In this document: in pieces, positions 27,443 to 36,479 of the stretch | How the letters are laid out: the number at the start of each line of letters is the position of its first letter | How positions within the stretch are numbered: the stretch's first letter is position 1 | Assembly: GCF_006351925.1 (NCBI RefSeq) | Contig: NZ_CP040924.1 | Location: 3,663,501 to 3,727,500 of the forward strand | DNA: 64,000 bases | Direction of reading: 5' to 3' | Source: Clostridium thermarum | Lineage (GTDB): Bacteria > Bacillota > Clostridia > Clostridiales > Clostridiaceae | Notes under the pieces: model-generated | Databases searched by the model: none | What the model was told of the DNA's origin: nothing | The model's input: only the letters and a program-made list of their open reading frames with translations | Position numbers and translations under genes: made by a program

Positions 27443-27668
27443 TTGAAACCCCTTCCCTTCATCCATCAATTTATTTTATATTCTTTATGGTCATTTTTAT
27501 TAGTAATAATTTTCTGTTCAATAATATTATATCGCACTTTCAATTGTTTGCAATATAATTTTATAAAATTATTGCTAAAAAATTAACTGAAACCTTAGAA
27601 ACTTAATTTCTGAAATATTTAGAAGGTAACTCCGTAAGTGGAACTTTACCAAGTTCTTAAAAGACAAT

Positions 27669-27698
27669 AATAAGCAGCCTAGATCAGGCTGCTTATTT
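27669..27698 (-). terminator. Terminator of the LytTR/ABC operon
   Basis: AATAAGCAGCCT pairs with AGGCTGCTTATT over a short loop directly beyond the permease stop at 27701. The T tract that follows on the minus strand is short. Confidence 0.8.
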
Positions 27699-27700
27699 AC

Positions 27701-28516
27701 TTATATCCTAAAATCTTTCTTTCTATATACAATATAAGAAGCTGCTATACACAGAAGGATTATTGTCAAAGCTAATGCAATATTGGTCCCCTCCATGCCC
27801 TTCCTTACAAGGTCCGAAGGCATAGCATAGTGAAAAGGCGAAAAATACTTTAGGAAGCTAAGCTCCTCAATCATATCAGCAAAAACCCCCAGCAGATAAG
27901 TTACAAAGAAAGTTCCTGTAGCTATAGGCATTGCAAATCTTAAGTGTGGAACAAAAACAGATATTATAAAACCAACTGCCATAAATACCATTCCTACTAA
28001 AAAGAACCCTGAAAACAAGGTTTTTATATCCAGAAACATGTCAACTGTCTGAAGATCCGCCGGTTTAACCGTAAGAGATACTAAAATTGCAACTATGGCT
28101 ATAATCATTATAAACAAATAAAATAACACCAAGGAGGACAAAAGCTTCATTGTAACTATTTTAGTTCTGGTAACCGGCTGAGCATAGAGAAATTCTATAG
28201 TGCCCTCACTTTCTTCTTTTATAAGGGCCTTAGCACCAAGCAGAGCGGCATATACGGTCCCAGCCATCATTATATATTGAAATACATAGGCAAAGTATTC
28301 ATTTAACTTAGAGAAATTTGGAGCATCCTTTAACCCGAAGGCTTCCTTTAGGGCCTCAGGCATTGCCCCCAGTTTTGTATCCACCAGCTCTTGCATTCCG
28401 CTATCCTTCATGGAAGGAAACATGGACATAAATAGCAGGATTAATAGTGTACAAATCATGCTCCATATAAATAAAGATTTTAAGCCTTTTTTTACTTCCA
28501 TCTTAAATATATTCAT
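27701..28516 (-). CDS. ABC-2 type transporter permease
   Basis: The 271-residue protein has a cytoplasmic start, a first helix at about 15-33, a long extracellular loop, then five more helices, with EESEGTIEFLYAQPVTRTKI near 97-116. This loop is typical of ABC-2 permeases of the bacitracin/Nod-factor exporter type. With the ATPase encoded immediately upstream (no gap) it should form an efflux pump for a peptide or lipid-like substrate. It is the last gene of the LytTR-DUF3021-ATPase-permease operon. Confidence 0.88.
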   Translation of the reverse strand: MNIFKMEVKKGLKSLFIWSMICTLLILLFMSMFPSMKDSGMQELVDTKLGAMPEALKEAFGLKDAPNFSKLNEYFAYVFQYIMMAGTVYAALLGAKALIKEESEGTIEFLYAQPVTRTKIVTMKLLSSLVLFYLFIMIIAIVAILVSLTVKPADLQTVDMFLDIKTLFSGFFLVGMVFMAVGFIISVFVPHLRFAMPIATGTFFVTYLLGVFADMIEELSFLKYFSPFHYAMPSDLVRKGMEGTNIALALTIILLCIAASYIVYRKKDFRI

Positions 28517-29398
28517 TTAATTATCCTCCTCATAGTAACTCATGAAAACCTCAGACAACTTCTTTTCCTCTATAGTCAAATCATCAAGCTTATATTTGCT
28601 TATTACAGAGAGAATTTCATTTATATCTCCGGCATAGTTAAAGGAAATGCTATTCTTATCCCGTACTAACTTTTCAGCACCTGCAGCCTTTAACTGTTCA
28701 CTTATATCCTCTTTAACTCTCAAGTTTATACATTTAATCTTTTTGTGCGAAAAATCTGAAATGCTTCTTACTTCTATTATTTTACCTTCTTTAATAATTG
28801 CCACTCTATCACAGAACTCTTCTACCTCCGTAAGATTATGACTTGATAGAAAAATTGTTGTTCCTTTTTCTTTAAGTTTAAGCAAAATACTAAAAAGCTT
28901 TTGCTGAATTAACGGATCTAAACCATTAGTGGGTTCGTCTAAAATCAATAACTGCGGTTTATGAAGAAGCGCCTGAACAATGGCAACCTTCTTTTTGTTT
29001 CCCAAGGATAACTGAGCAATATTTTTTGTGAGCTCTACCTCGAAGATTTTGCATAGGTCTTCCACATATCCATTATCTGCATTCTTCCTGAAGGACTTTG
29101 CATAATTGATCAACTCCTGTACCGTCATGTTATCATAGTATCTTACTTCACTAGGTACATAACCCACATTCTCCTTAATCTTTTCTACTTCTGTTACACA
29201 ATCCATCCCTAAAATCCTGGCCTCTCCGGATGTTGGAAAAATAAAATTTAAAAGCAGCTTGATGGTTGTAGACTTTCCAGCTCCGTTTGGTCCAATAAAA
29301 CCAAATATTTCACCCTTATTTACTGTTAAATTAACATCATTTATACCACGGTTTTTTCCATAGGACTTTGTTAAACCCTTTATCTCAATAATACTCAT
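28517..29398 (-). CDS. ABC transporter ATP-binding protein
   Basis: The 293-residue ATPase has Walker A GPNGAGKST near 36, a signature-like QLSLGNKKKV near 131, Walker B LLILDEPTNGLD near 150 and the H-loop SSHN near 185. It is of the BcrA-like export type, with a C-terminal extension that includes beta-rich segments. It partners the ABC-2 permease. Its ATG overlaps the stop of the DUF3021 gene by four bases, so expression is coupled. Confidence 0.92.
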   Translation of the reverse strand: MSIIEIKGLTKSYGKNRGINDVNLTVNKGEIFGFIGPNGAGKSTTIKLLLNFIFPTSGEARILGMDCVTEVEKIKENVGYVPSEVRYYDNMTVQELINYAKSFRKNADNGYVEDLCKIFEVELTKNIAQLSLGNKKKVAIVQALLHKPQLLILDEPTNGLDPLIQQKLFSILLKLKEKGTTIFLSSHNLTEVEEFCDRVAIIKEGKIIEVRSISDFSHKKIKCINLRVKEDISEQLKAAGAEKLVRDKNSISFNYAGDINEILSVISKYKLDDLTIEEKKLSEVFMSYYEEDN

Positions 29399-29850
29399 TT
29401 CTCCTCCCCCTTTATCTTTTTATTTTGCTTATATGCTGCCAATTTATCATTTAACTGTTCCCCTGTCCCCTTGTAATAAGCATACAGAGAAAAGCTCATC
29501 ATCAAGTATATTGCGGTATATACCCCTGTAAAAATCACTACACTTTCAGCCTTTGAAATATCTACCCACTTAAGGATATTAGAAGATATAAATGATGCTA
29601 TATAGCACAACAAGTAATGAATTAGTATTTTATACTTAGTTTTAAGTGATGTCAGTATATACTCACCAAATATGAGAAAATGTATGAGTACTAGAACCAT
29701 AGTAATCACAACAAATTGCCATATCAACACAAAATCCATAGTGGTTTGTCCCGTAAATAAGCCGTAAACTGTATATAAAAGAATTGATGCAGTAAAGATT
29801 AGTCCCCATACCAGTTTAAATTGAACCACTAACTCCATGAATCTTTTCAT
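29395..29850 (-). CDS. DUF3021-family membrane protein
   Basis: The 151-residue protein has four transmembrane helices and a charged tail (KQNKKIKGEEK). It matches the DUF3021 family, whose members almost always sit next to a LytTR regulator and are thought to hold the regulator inactive at the membrane until a signal arrives. The ATG at 29850 follows AGGAGGGGTGTT and is preferred over a TTG seven codons earlier, which would overlap the LytTR gene. Confidence 0.85.
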   Translation of the reverse strand: MKRFMELVVQFKLVWGLIFTASILLYTVYGLFTGQTTMDFVLIWQFVVITMVLVLIHFLIFGEYILTSLKTKYKILIHYLLCYIASFISSNILKWVDISKAESVVIFTGVYTAIYLMMSFSLYAYYKGTGEQLNDKLAAYKQNKKIKGEEK

Positions 29851-29860
29851 AACACCCCTC

Positions 29861-30298
29861 CTATAAGCCAAGAATTTCTTTTAGTACCGGTACATACTGC
29901 CTGGATACTACTAACTTCTCATCATTTTCTAAGAGCACATCCAATCTGCCGTTAAACCTTGGTGATAGTTTTTTAATTCTGGAGATATTGATTATGGTAG
30001 ATTTACTAGCCCTAAAGAAATCTTGTTTTCCTAATTTCTCTTCCAACTCATATAGTCTTAAGTGAGTCTCTAACACCTGTGTCTCTGTATATATAAAGGT
30101 TTTCTTGTCTACACTCTCAAAATAAAAAATATCCTGAGGGTCTATAAGATGGGTAACCCCATTTAATACGCCCATAATCTTTTCCTCCGGGGCCTTGAGA
30201 ATAGAAACTAACTTTTTAATCTCTTCATCGATTTTCGAACATTTTATTATAACTTCTGTTTCCTCATAATTATGTGATTCATCTATAATAACATTCAC
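29861..30298 (-). CDS. LytTR-family transcription regulator
   Basis: The 145-residue protein has a short N-terminal part and a LytTR DNA-binding domain at about 48-143, with DIFYFESVDKKTFIYT near 54-69 and FFRASKSTIINI near 93. It lacks a receiver domain, as in the LytTR-DUF3021 pairs that autoregulate their own operon. The GTG at 30298 is preceded by GGGAGGT. Paired direct repeats about 80 bases upstream are likely its binding sites. It should control the ABC exporter encoded in the same operon. Confidence 0.9.
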   Translation of the reverse strand: MNVIIDESHNYEETEVIIKCSKIDEEIKKLVSILKAPEEKIMGVLNGVTHLIDPQDIFYFESVDKKTFIYTETQVLETHLRLYELEEKLGKQDFFRASKSTIINISRIKKLSPRFNGRLDVLLENDEKLVVSRQYVPVLKEILGL

Positions 30299-30375
30299 CT
30301 CAACACCTCCCTATAGGCAATGCTCTATAATATAAATATATCAATAATACTTTCTAAGTAAATACCCCTTCTACC

Positions 30376-30417
30376 AAGTTGCATTTTCTGAATACTAAGT
30401 TGCATTAGGAAATACTT
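30376..30417 (-). promoter_or_regulatory. Paired direct repeats, likely LytTR operator
   Basis: AAGTTGCATT occurs at 30376-30385 and again at 30397-30406, each followed after a few bases by AATACT. The start-to-start distance of 21 bases is two helical turns, the arrangement LytTR regulators use. The site lies about 80 bases upstream of the LytTR start. Confidence 0.6.
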
Positions 30418-30484
30418 TCACTTGCCATTTATATAGACTATATTATAAAGTGATCTCAATCAGTATATAGTAGGCAAAAAATTC

Positions 30485-30566
30485 ACCAACAGAATAGGAA
30501 GAATTTCATTATGGGTAAATGATCAACCAACAGAATAGGAAGAATTCCATTATGGGTAAATGATCA
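30485..30566. repeat. 41-base tandem duplication
   Basis: A 41-base unit starting ACCAACAGAATAGGAAGAAT occurs twice head to tail (30485-30525 and 30526-30566) with a single difference (TTTC against TTCC). It lies in the 333-base gap between the LytTR gene and the FG-GAP gene and does not extend further. The rest of that gap holds the LytTR repeats and a terminator. Confidence 0.9.
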
Positions 30567-30576
30567 AGAAGAAGCA

Positions 30577-30612
30577 AAAAACCGTCAACGGCAAAAGTCC
30601 GCTAACGGTAAT
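30577..30612 (-). terminator. Terminator after the FG-GAP gene
   Basis: ACCGTTAGCGG pairs with CCGTTGACGGT across a short loop, and six T residues follow on the minus strand. It lies just beyond the stop at 30632. Confidence 0.75.
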
Positions 30613-30631
30613 AAATTCTCCATTCTTTAAT

Positions 30632-31387
30632 TTAAACAAACTTCACATCTTCACCAAAAATAGCAACCTGCTGTCTCCAGGTCTTAAATTCCCTGCCATC
30701 CCATTTTAGGTCTGTTTCAACATATCCAATGGCATCGGCGTTATATCTTCCGGCAATCTTTTGTACTGCTCTCAGTTCATAGACTCCATCTCTTTCAAAG
30801 TCTATAGGATATAAGCCGCTTATAGGATTGACAAAGCCCTCTATAGGTTCCTTTAGCCTTCCATTTTTATCATAGATCTCCCACAGGTATTCCTCTCCTT
30901 TGTACTGAATGTCTATGGTATACATTGTATCAGTTCTCTCACTTATTACTTCAACCTTATAGTTATCCCTGTAATTAACCTGGTATTTATAATCCTCATT
31001 AAAGGTTTCAAAGTCAAATAATAACTTGGGCTTGTTATCTATAAATGAATAAATATAGCTGTACAGCATAGCCCCGCTTCCCCCTGAGTCTATATATACA
31101 ACGATATCATCCACCCGATCTCCGGTGAAATCTCCTGGAAAAATCGTAGGGTTATATCCGGACCCTTCCTTTATAGGAACCCTTATATATTCCCTAGTAA
31201 AGCCATCCTGAACCACCAGATTGATATTGGTTACAAAGGGACTTTGCATCTCATAGGGCTTATCTCCCATAAGAAAAATATTATCTATATATCCATCTCC
31301 ATTTATATCGCCCTGTTTGAAGTCTAAAATATGTGCACTATACCCATTAAAATAAATCATCTGTCTTGGACAAAAAAATTTATACAT
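30632..31387 (-). CDS. FG-GAP/VCBS repeat-like protein
   Basis: The 251-residue protein has repeated calcium-binding-like loops: GDINGDGYIDNIF near 26-38, FPGDFTGDRVDDIVVYID near 82-99 and PIDFERDGVYELRA near 204. These are the DxNGDGxxD elements of beta-propeller FG-GAP/VCBS repeats. There is no signal peptide; similar clostridial and bacillar proteins are found without one, and some are linked to spores. The ATG at 31387 after AAGGAGTTTAGT is preferred over the upstream start at 31411. The function is not known. Confidence 0.7.
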   Translation of the reverse strand: MYKFFCPRQMIYFNGYSAHILDFKQGDINGDGYIDNIFLMGDKPYEMQSPFVTNINLVVQDGFTREYIRVPIKEGSGYNPTIFPGDFTGDRVDDIVVYIDSGGSGAMLYSYIYSFIDNKPKLLFDFETFNEDYKYQVNYRDNYKVEVISERTDTMYTIDIQYKGEEYLWEIYDKNGRLKEPIEGFVNPISGLYPIDFERDGVYELRAVQKIAGRYNADAIGYVETDLKWDGREFKTWRQQVAIFGEDVKFV

Positions 31388-31454
31388 ACTAAACTCCTTA
31401 ATATTTTTCACAGTTCTATTATATGAAGTTTAGATATTGGTTGATATGTATTTT

Positions 31455-32222
31455 TTATCTATTTGATAACCTCTTTTGATACTTTCCCACCATTCCTTTG
31501 ACCAGCCTTCTAGGCAGTATAACCAGTAACTTATTTGCTAATCCGGGTACTACTACTGATTTTTTCTTCATCAGGGCCTTATAGGCGGCTTTAGCTACAA
31601 GTTTCGGTTCCATTGCTGCACAATTATCACGTCTCCCAGCCCGCTTGGCAAAGTTTGTTTTTGTTGCTCCGGGGCACAGAGCCGTAACTGATACATTAAA
31701 GGGCCTAAGCTCTTCTGCAATTGCTTCGGAAAAAGATAGGACATAGGCCTTTGTGGCATAGTAAACCGCCGTATATGGACCTGGGTGATAGGAACCGGTA
31801 GAGGCCACATTTAGTATCCTTCCCTCTTTTCTTTTGGCCATCTCTCTTCCAAAAAGCTTTGTAAGTTCTGTCAATGCACTTATATTAACCTGTAACATGT
31901 CTGTATCCTTTTGCTGCTCTTCTTCGTGAAATAATCCTACATAACCAAAGCCTGCATTATTTACAAGAATATCCACTTCTAAATTCAATTCCTTAACTCT
32001 GTCATAGACTTTTGCAGCAGCTCCACCTTCCGATAAGTCCATTCCAATTACATAAACCCTTATGTTATGCTCTTTGCTTAATTCCACTGCAAGCTCCTGA
32101 AGCACATCCACTCTTCTGGCCACCAACACAAGATCATGTTGACTCTGTGCAAAAACCTTTGCCAGCTCACAGCCAATTCCGCTGGAGGCTCCGGTTATTA
32201 GTGTTACCTGATTTTTTCCCAT
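31455..32222 (-). CDS. Short-chain dehydrogenase/reductase
   Basis: The 255-residue protein has the classical SDR motifs: TGASSGIG near 9-16 (cofactor binding), NNAGFGY near 88, a catalytic Ser in NVASTGSYHPG near 140 and YYATK near 154 (Tyr and Lys). An Arg pair in VARRVD near 35 suggests NADP preference. It reduces a ketone or aldehyde in the cytoplasm; the substrate is unknown. It belongs to the DltE/YqjQ-like group of general SDRs and stands alone. Confidence 0.9.
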   Translation of the reverse strand: MGKNQVTLITGASSGIGCELAKVFAQSQHDLVLVARRVDVLQELAVELSKEHNIRVYVIGMDLSEGGAAAKVYDRVKELNLEVDILVNNAGFGYVGLFHEEEQQKDTDMLQVNISALTELTKLFGREMAKRKEGRILNVASTGSYHPGPYTAVYYATKAYVLSFSEAIAEELRPFNVSVTALCPGATKTNFAKRAGRRDNCAAMEPKLVAKAAYKALMKKKSVVVPGLANKLLVILPRRLVKGMVGKYQKRLSNR

Positions 32223-32384
32223 AATAGCATCCCCTAATAATTAATTGCTATATCTAATTATACACTAAATTAGCTAAAGCTTTATTCAATTACAAAAGAT
32301 AAACCATTGAAAGAGTAGGTGAAACCAGGGTAAGATTTAAACAGGGAATCCATAGGACACATTGAAGACATGGAATTTGCTCCA

Positions 32385-33080
32385 TTACTTGTATATGTTA
32401 AACCGGTAACCAACCCCCCATATAGTCTCAATAAACCTTGGCTCCGAAGGATTTTCCTCTACCTTCTCCCTAAGCTTTCTTATATGAACGGTAACGGTGG
32501 CCACGTCACCTTGAGAGTCCATGCCCCAGATCCTCTCAAAAATTTCTTCCTTGGTAAACACCCTGTTGGGATTTGATGCTAAAAACAAAAGTAAATCGAA
32601 TTCCTTGGTAGTCAGTATTACTTCCTTATTATTTACATAAACTCTTCTGGAGGTTTCATCTATAGTTAGGCCTCTTATCTCCATGACTCCCTTTTTCACG
32701 TCCTTGCCTCCTACCAGTCTTTCATATCTGGAAATATGGGCTTTGACCCTGGCTAACAGCTCACTGGGACTAAAGGGCTTTGTCACGTAGTCATCAGCTC
32801 CCAGACCCAGCGCTCTGATTTTATCTATATCTTCATTTTTTGCAGAAACCATGAGAATTGGAGTATTTTTATTATTTCTGATTTGGCGGCATATTTCAAA
32901 GCCATCAATGCCGGGGAGCATAATGTCTATAATTACAAGATTAAAGTCTTCCTCTAGGACCCTTTGAAGCCCTTTGTCTCCCCTTTGTTGTATTTCTACC
33001 TCAAAGCCGTTTATCTCAAGATAGTCCCTCTCCAGCTCTGCTATACTTATATCATCTTCTATAATAAGAATCTTCTTCAT
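32385..33080 (-). CDS. OmpR-family response regulator
   Basis: The 231-residue protein has a receiver domain at 1-120 with the phosphorylated Asp in LVIIDIMLPG near 53 and a Lys in VTKPFSPSE near 101. A winged-helix effector domain follows at about 130-230. Its ATG overlaps the kinase stop, so the two are coupled. It is the last gene of the adaptor-ATPase-permease-kinase-regulator operon and likely controls it. Confidence 0.94.
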   Translation of the reverse strand: MKKILIIEDDISIAELERDYLEINGFEVEIQQRGDKGLQRVLEEDFNLVIIDIMLPGIDGFEICRQIRNNKNTPILMVSAKNEDIDKIRALGLGADDYVTKPFSPSELLARVKAHISRYERLVGGKDVKKGVMEIRGLTIDETSRRVYVNNKEVILTTKEFDLLLFLASNPNRVFTKEEIFERIWGMDSQGDVATVTVHIRKLREKVEENPSEPRFIETIWGVGYRFNIYK

Positions 33081-34546
33081 ACCGTTTCACCACTTTTCGA
33101 TTTTTTTAAGGTAAAGTAAACACTTGTTCCTTCACCTTCAACGCTCTCTGCCCACATCCTACCGCCATGCTCCTCTATGATCATTTTTGCTATGGATAGG
33201 CCTAAACCACTTCCTCCGGTGGCGGAATTTCTTGAGAGATCTGCCCTGTAAAATCTATCAAAAATGTATGGCAGCGCCTCCTTCTCTATGCCCTGTCCGT
33301 TGTCAGCAAAAGCTATTATAACCTCATCCTCTTCTTCTTGCAGAGAAACCTGTATTTTGCCATTGGCCTTATCCATATACTTCACGGCGTTTTCAACTAT
33401 ATTGATTATAACTCTCTTTAGCTGCTGAACATCAACCCTTACTATTATATCCTTATAGTCTGACCCGTTAAAGCTTATAGTCATCCCTCTCTTCTCCAAA
33501 TCAAACTGGAGCTCTTCCATGCAATCGATCAAATACTTAACTATATTAATATCATTGAAATTGAATTCCAGCTTACTCAAATCCAGCTTGGAATACAGGA
33601 ATAACTCATCTATTAATTTATCCGCAGCCACTGCCTTCTTATATATGGTATTTATATACTTATTCATTTTCTCCGGGGTGTCTGCAACCCCATCCCTTAT
33701 GCCTTCCACGTAACCCTTTATAGACGTAATGGGAGTTCTCAGGTCATGTGAAATGTTTGATATAAGCTCTTTTCTGTTATTTTCGTATTGCTGCTGCAGC
33801 TCCAGGGAACTTTTCAGTCTTACTCTCATGTCATTAAAAGCTATGCCTAGCTCACCAATCTCATCATCTGAATCTATATCTACATTAAAATCCAGATCCC
33901 CATCTTTAATTTTATTGGCAGATTCCTTTAACTTATTTAATGGATTTACTATGCGCTTTGCTACAATGTAAGTAAGAAAGCCATTTGTCAAAATCAGTAC
34001 TATAATAATAGTTACGGCAACTGTAACACTGAGCCTTTTAAATATTTTTATCAATGGCTGTATATCCGTTAAGAGAAATACACTGCCTTCACTTCTATCA
34101 CTAAAATAAAAGTCCTGCTGACTTAATATTAACTTTATTTTTGCTCCCTTAAACCTAAAGGGAATATCTTCTTTATATTCTCCAAAGTCAGGCAAAATAC
34201 TTTCCATCTCCATTCCTTCATACTTTGGAGTAACATACACTACATCATCATTTTTGCGTACAATAATTCCGGAGTTTAACTTTTTCAGTTCTCCCTCCAG
34301 TTCTTTTATATAGCTTTCGTTAAATAGTTTTTCAGGTGTCTTTAGGGATATTTCCTTGATCTTTATAAAGAGCTCCTCCCTCTCCTCCAGCGCATCCCTG
34401 ATAGGAGCATAGGAAATTTCATTTTCACCCTTTTGCATATCACTGAAATAATATAAAATTGAAAAATGTGCTATTAAGACCGTAGTAACTATGGGAATAA
34501 TTAACATTGCTATATAGGACAATACTAATCTAAGTTTTATTGACAT
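33077..34546 (-). CDS. Sensor histidine kinase
   Basis: The protein of about 489 residues has a first helix at about 6-28, an extracellular sensor domain to about 165, a second helix at about 170-192, a HAMP domain, the phospho-acceptor His in SNISHDLRTPITSIKG near 262 and a HATPase domain with NIVENAVKYMD near 370 and GGSGLGLSIAK near 445. It senses an envelope signal and phosphorylates the regulator encoded next. The ATG at 34546 is preferred over a GTG four codons upstream. It follows the permease gene at once. Confidence 0.94.
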   Translation of the reverse strand: MSIKLRLVLSYIAMLIIPIVTTVLIAHFSILYYFSDMQKGENEISYAPIRDALEEREELFIKIKEISLKTPEKLFNESYIKELEGELKKLNSGIIVRKNDDVVYVTPKYEGMEMESILPDFGEYKEDIPFRFKGAKIKLILSQQDFYFSDRSEGSVFLLTDIQPLIKIFKRLSVTVAVTIIIVLILTNGFLTYIVAKRIVNPLNKLKESANKIKDGDLDFNVDIDSDDEIGELGIAFNDMRVRLKSSLELQQQYENNRKELISNISHDLRTPITSIKGYVEGIRDGVADTPEKMNKYINTIYKKAVAADKLIDELFLYSKLDLSKLEFNFNDINIVKYLIDCMEELQFDLEKRGMTISFNGSDYKDIIVRVDVQQLKRVIINIVENAVKYMDKANGKIQVSLQEEEDEVIIAFADNGQGIEKEALPYIFDRFYRADLSRNSATGGSGLGLSIAKMIIEEHGGRMWAESVEGEGTSVYFTLKKSKSGETV

Positions 34547-34563
34547 GATACACTCCACTCATC

Positions 34564-35775
34564 CTATTCGTACCTTAATGCTTCTATAGGGTCCAACTTT
34601 GCTGCCTTCCTGGCAGGATATATACCAAAGAAAATACCTACTGCAGAGGAGAATAATATAGCTCCTGCCACAGCGCCTAGGGATAATACCGGAGTTATAT
34701 CTACAAAGCTTCCTATTATCTCTGCACCTATTATCCCTGTAATCATTCCGATTATTCCACCAATCAAGGAAATTATAACCGATTCCACCAGAAACTGAGT
34801 TAATATTCTTGCAGTTGTAGCTCCTATAGCCTTTCTAATTCCAATTTCTCTTGTTCTTTCAGTAACAGAAACAAGCATTATATTCATTACACCAATTCCG
34901 CCTACTAATAGGGATATTGCCGCTACTGCTCCTATAAAAGAAGTAAAGATAGTAAGTACACTATTTATCTGATCAAGGATTTGCAATGCACTCTCTGCTG
35001 AATATATATCTTGTCCTCTGTTGTTGTGTCTTGCCTCAAGTATATTTAACGCTCCAATTCCTGCAGTCTCGCTATTTTCCTTGGTATCTGCCATCACAGT
35101 TATAGAACTGATCCTAATTTCATCAGATACTATACTTTCAAGAAAGGTTATGGGCAGCTTTATCCTTATGGGCATGTTACTGTTTCCTCTACGTCCAAAA
35201 GGATTGTAAAAGCCTTTCTCTACTCCAATTATTGTGACCTTTTTTCTTATAGATCCTTGCCCAATCTGCATGCTTTGGCCCACAACATCCGTGTATCCAA
35301 ATAAATCCTCTGCAGAATTCTCATCTATTATTACTACCGGTGATCCTTCTTCATATTCTCTTTCATTGAAGAATCTTCCATACACCATCTCAGTATTGTT
35401 TACATACACTAAATCCGCTGAGCCGCCGATCATAGAAACCCTCTTACTTATTTCATTAGCTACAGCAATCCCGGAGGCTGAAACACTGGGACTTACATAT
35501 AAAACTGTAGGAACCTTCTCCTTAATCTGCTTAATATCCTGCAGGGTTATGAACTCTGTGGATTGAGCCTTTGCATTATCTACCCTTATATTGACAGAAG
35601 CCGCTCCTAACTTTTGAAACTCTCCGGTTATGGCGTCTTGTCCTCCATTCCCTAATGAGACAATGGTTATAACAGAACTAATACCTATTATAATACCAAG
35701 CATCGTTAGGAAGGCTCTCATCTTATTCGCCCTTATACTGTTAAGAGCCATTTTTATGCTTTCAAAAATGTTCAT
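34564..35775 (-). CDS. MacB-like (FtsX-domain) ABC permease
   Basis: The 403-residue protein has the type VII ABC layout: a helix at about 20-42, a large extracellular MacB core domain at about 45-260, then three helices in the FtsX domain, with GIRKAIGATTARILTQFLVE near 318. Such pumps work by mechanotransmission from the cytoplasmic ATPase and export peptides or lipoproteins or give resistance to antimicrobial peptides. With the adaptor and ATPase upstream it forms a MacAB-like system in a single-membrane bacterium. Confidence 0.92.
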   Translation of the reverse strand: MNIFESIKMALNSIRANKMRAFLTMLGIIIGISSVITIVSLGNGGQDAITGEFQKLGAASVNIRVDNAKAQSTEFITLQDIKQIKEKVPTVLYVSPSVSASGIAVANEISKRVSMIGGSADLVYVNNTEMVYGRFFNEREYEEGSPVVIIDENSAEDLFGYTDVVGQSMQIGQGSIRKKVTIIGVEKGFYNPFGRRGNSNMPIRIKLPITFLESIVSDEIRISSITVMADTKENSETAGIGALNILEARHNNRGQDIYSAESALQILDQINSVLTIFTSFIGAVAAISLLVGGIGVMNIMLVSVTERTREIGIRKAIGATTARILTQFLVESVIISLIGGIIGMITGIIGAEIIGSFVDITPVLSLGAVAGAILFSSAVGIFFGIYPARKAAKLDPIEALRYE

Positions 35776-35786
35776 TCTTTTCCTCC

Positions 35787-36479
35787 CTATAGAATTATTC
35801 TGTCTTCCACCAAGGTATCAGAAACTATTTCTCCGTCTCTGAAACGTACTATTCTTTTACAATGCTGAGCTATATCATTTTCATGGGTAACCATAATTAC
35901 CGTAGCTCCTTCATTATTCAAGTTCTGAAATATACGCATTATTTCTACTGAGGATTTTGTATCCAAGTTTCCTGTGGGCTCATCTGCCATTATCACTGCC
36001 GGTGAGTTGACAATTGCCCGGGCAATAGCTGCCCTCTGCTTCTGGCCTCCGGAAATTTCATTAGGAAGATGCTTTACTCTGTCCTTAAGTCCTACTTTTG
36101 CAAGAGCGGCCAGGGCTCTTTCTCTTCTCTCCTTGGCCGGTAACCCTGCATAAAGCATGGGAAGCTCAACATTCTCCAGCAAAGTCATTCTTGGTATGAG
36201 GTTAAATGCCTGGAACACAAAGCCTATCTCTTTATTTCTTATATGTGCAAGTTCATCGTCTTGAAGACTGGAAACATCTTTTCCATTTAAAATGTACTTA
36301 CCCTCGTTCATCTTATCCAGACAGCCTAAGATGTTCATAAAGGTGGACTTACCGGACCCGGATGGTCCCATTATGGCTGTAAACTCACCCTTTTCAATTT
36401 TTAGACTCACCTTTTTTAGTGCAGTAAACTCCAAGTCTCCTGTAGTATAGATTTTTACAACGTTTTTAACCTCCAGCAC
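35787..36479 (-). CDS. MacB-like ABC transporter ATPase
   Basis: The 230-residue protein is a LolD/MacB-type ATPase, with Walker A GPSGSGKST near 38, signature ISGGQKQRAAIARA near 142, Walker B VIMADEPTGNLD near 162 and the H-loop VTHEND near 196. It drives the FtsX-type permease encoded 11 bases downstream, and its ATG directly follows the adaptor stop. Confidence 0.94.
   Translation of the reverse strand: MLEVKNVVKIYTTGDLEFTALKKVSLKIEKGEFTAIMGPSGSGKSTFMNILGCLDKMNEGKYILNGKDVSSLQDDELAHIRNKEIGFVFQAFNLIPRMTLLENVELPMLYAGLPAKERRERALAALAKVGLKDRVKHLPNEISGGQKQRAAIARAIVNSPAVIMADEPTGNLDTKSSVEIMRIFQNLNNEGATVIMVTHENDIAQHCKRIVRFRDGEIVSDTLVEDRIIL

Noticed and set aside
30485-30566. Possible CRISPR-like repeat
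   Set aside because: Two 41-base units directly abut with no spacer and no cas genes are present; it is a simple tandem duplication.
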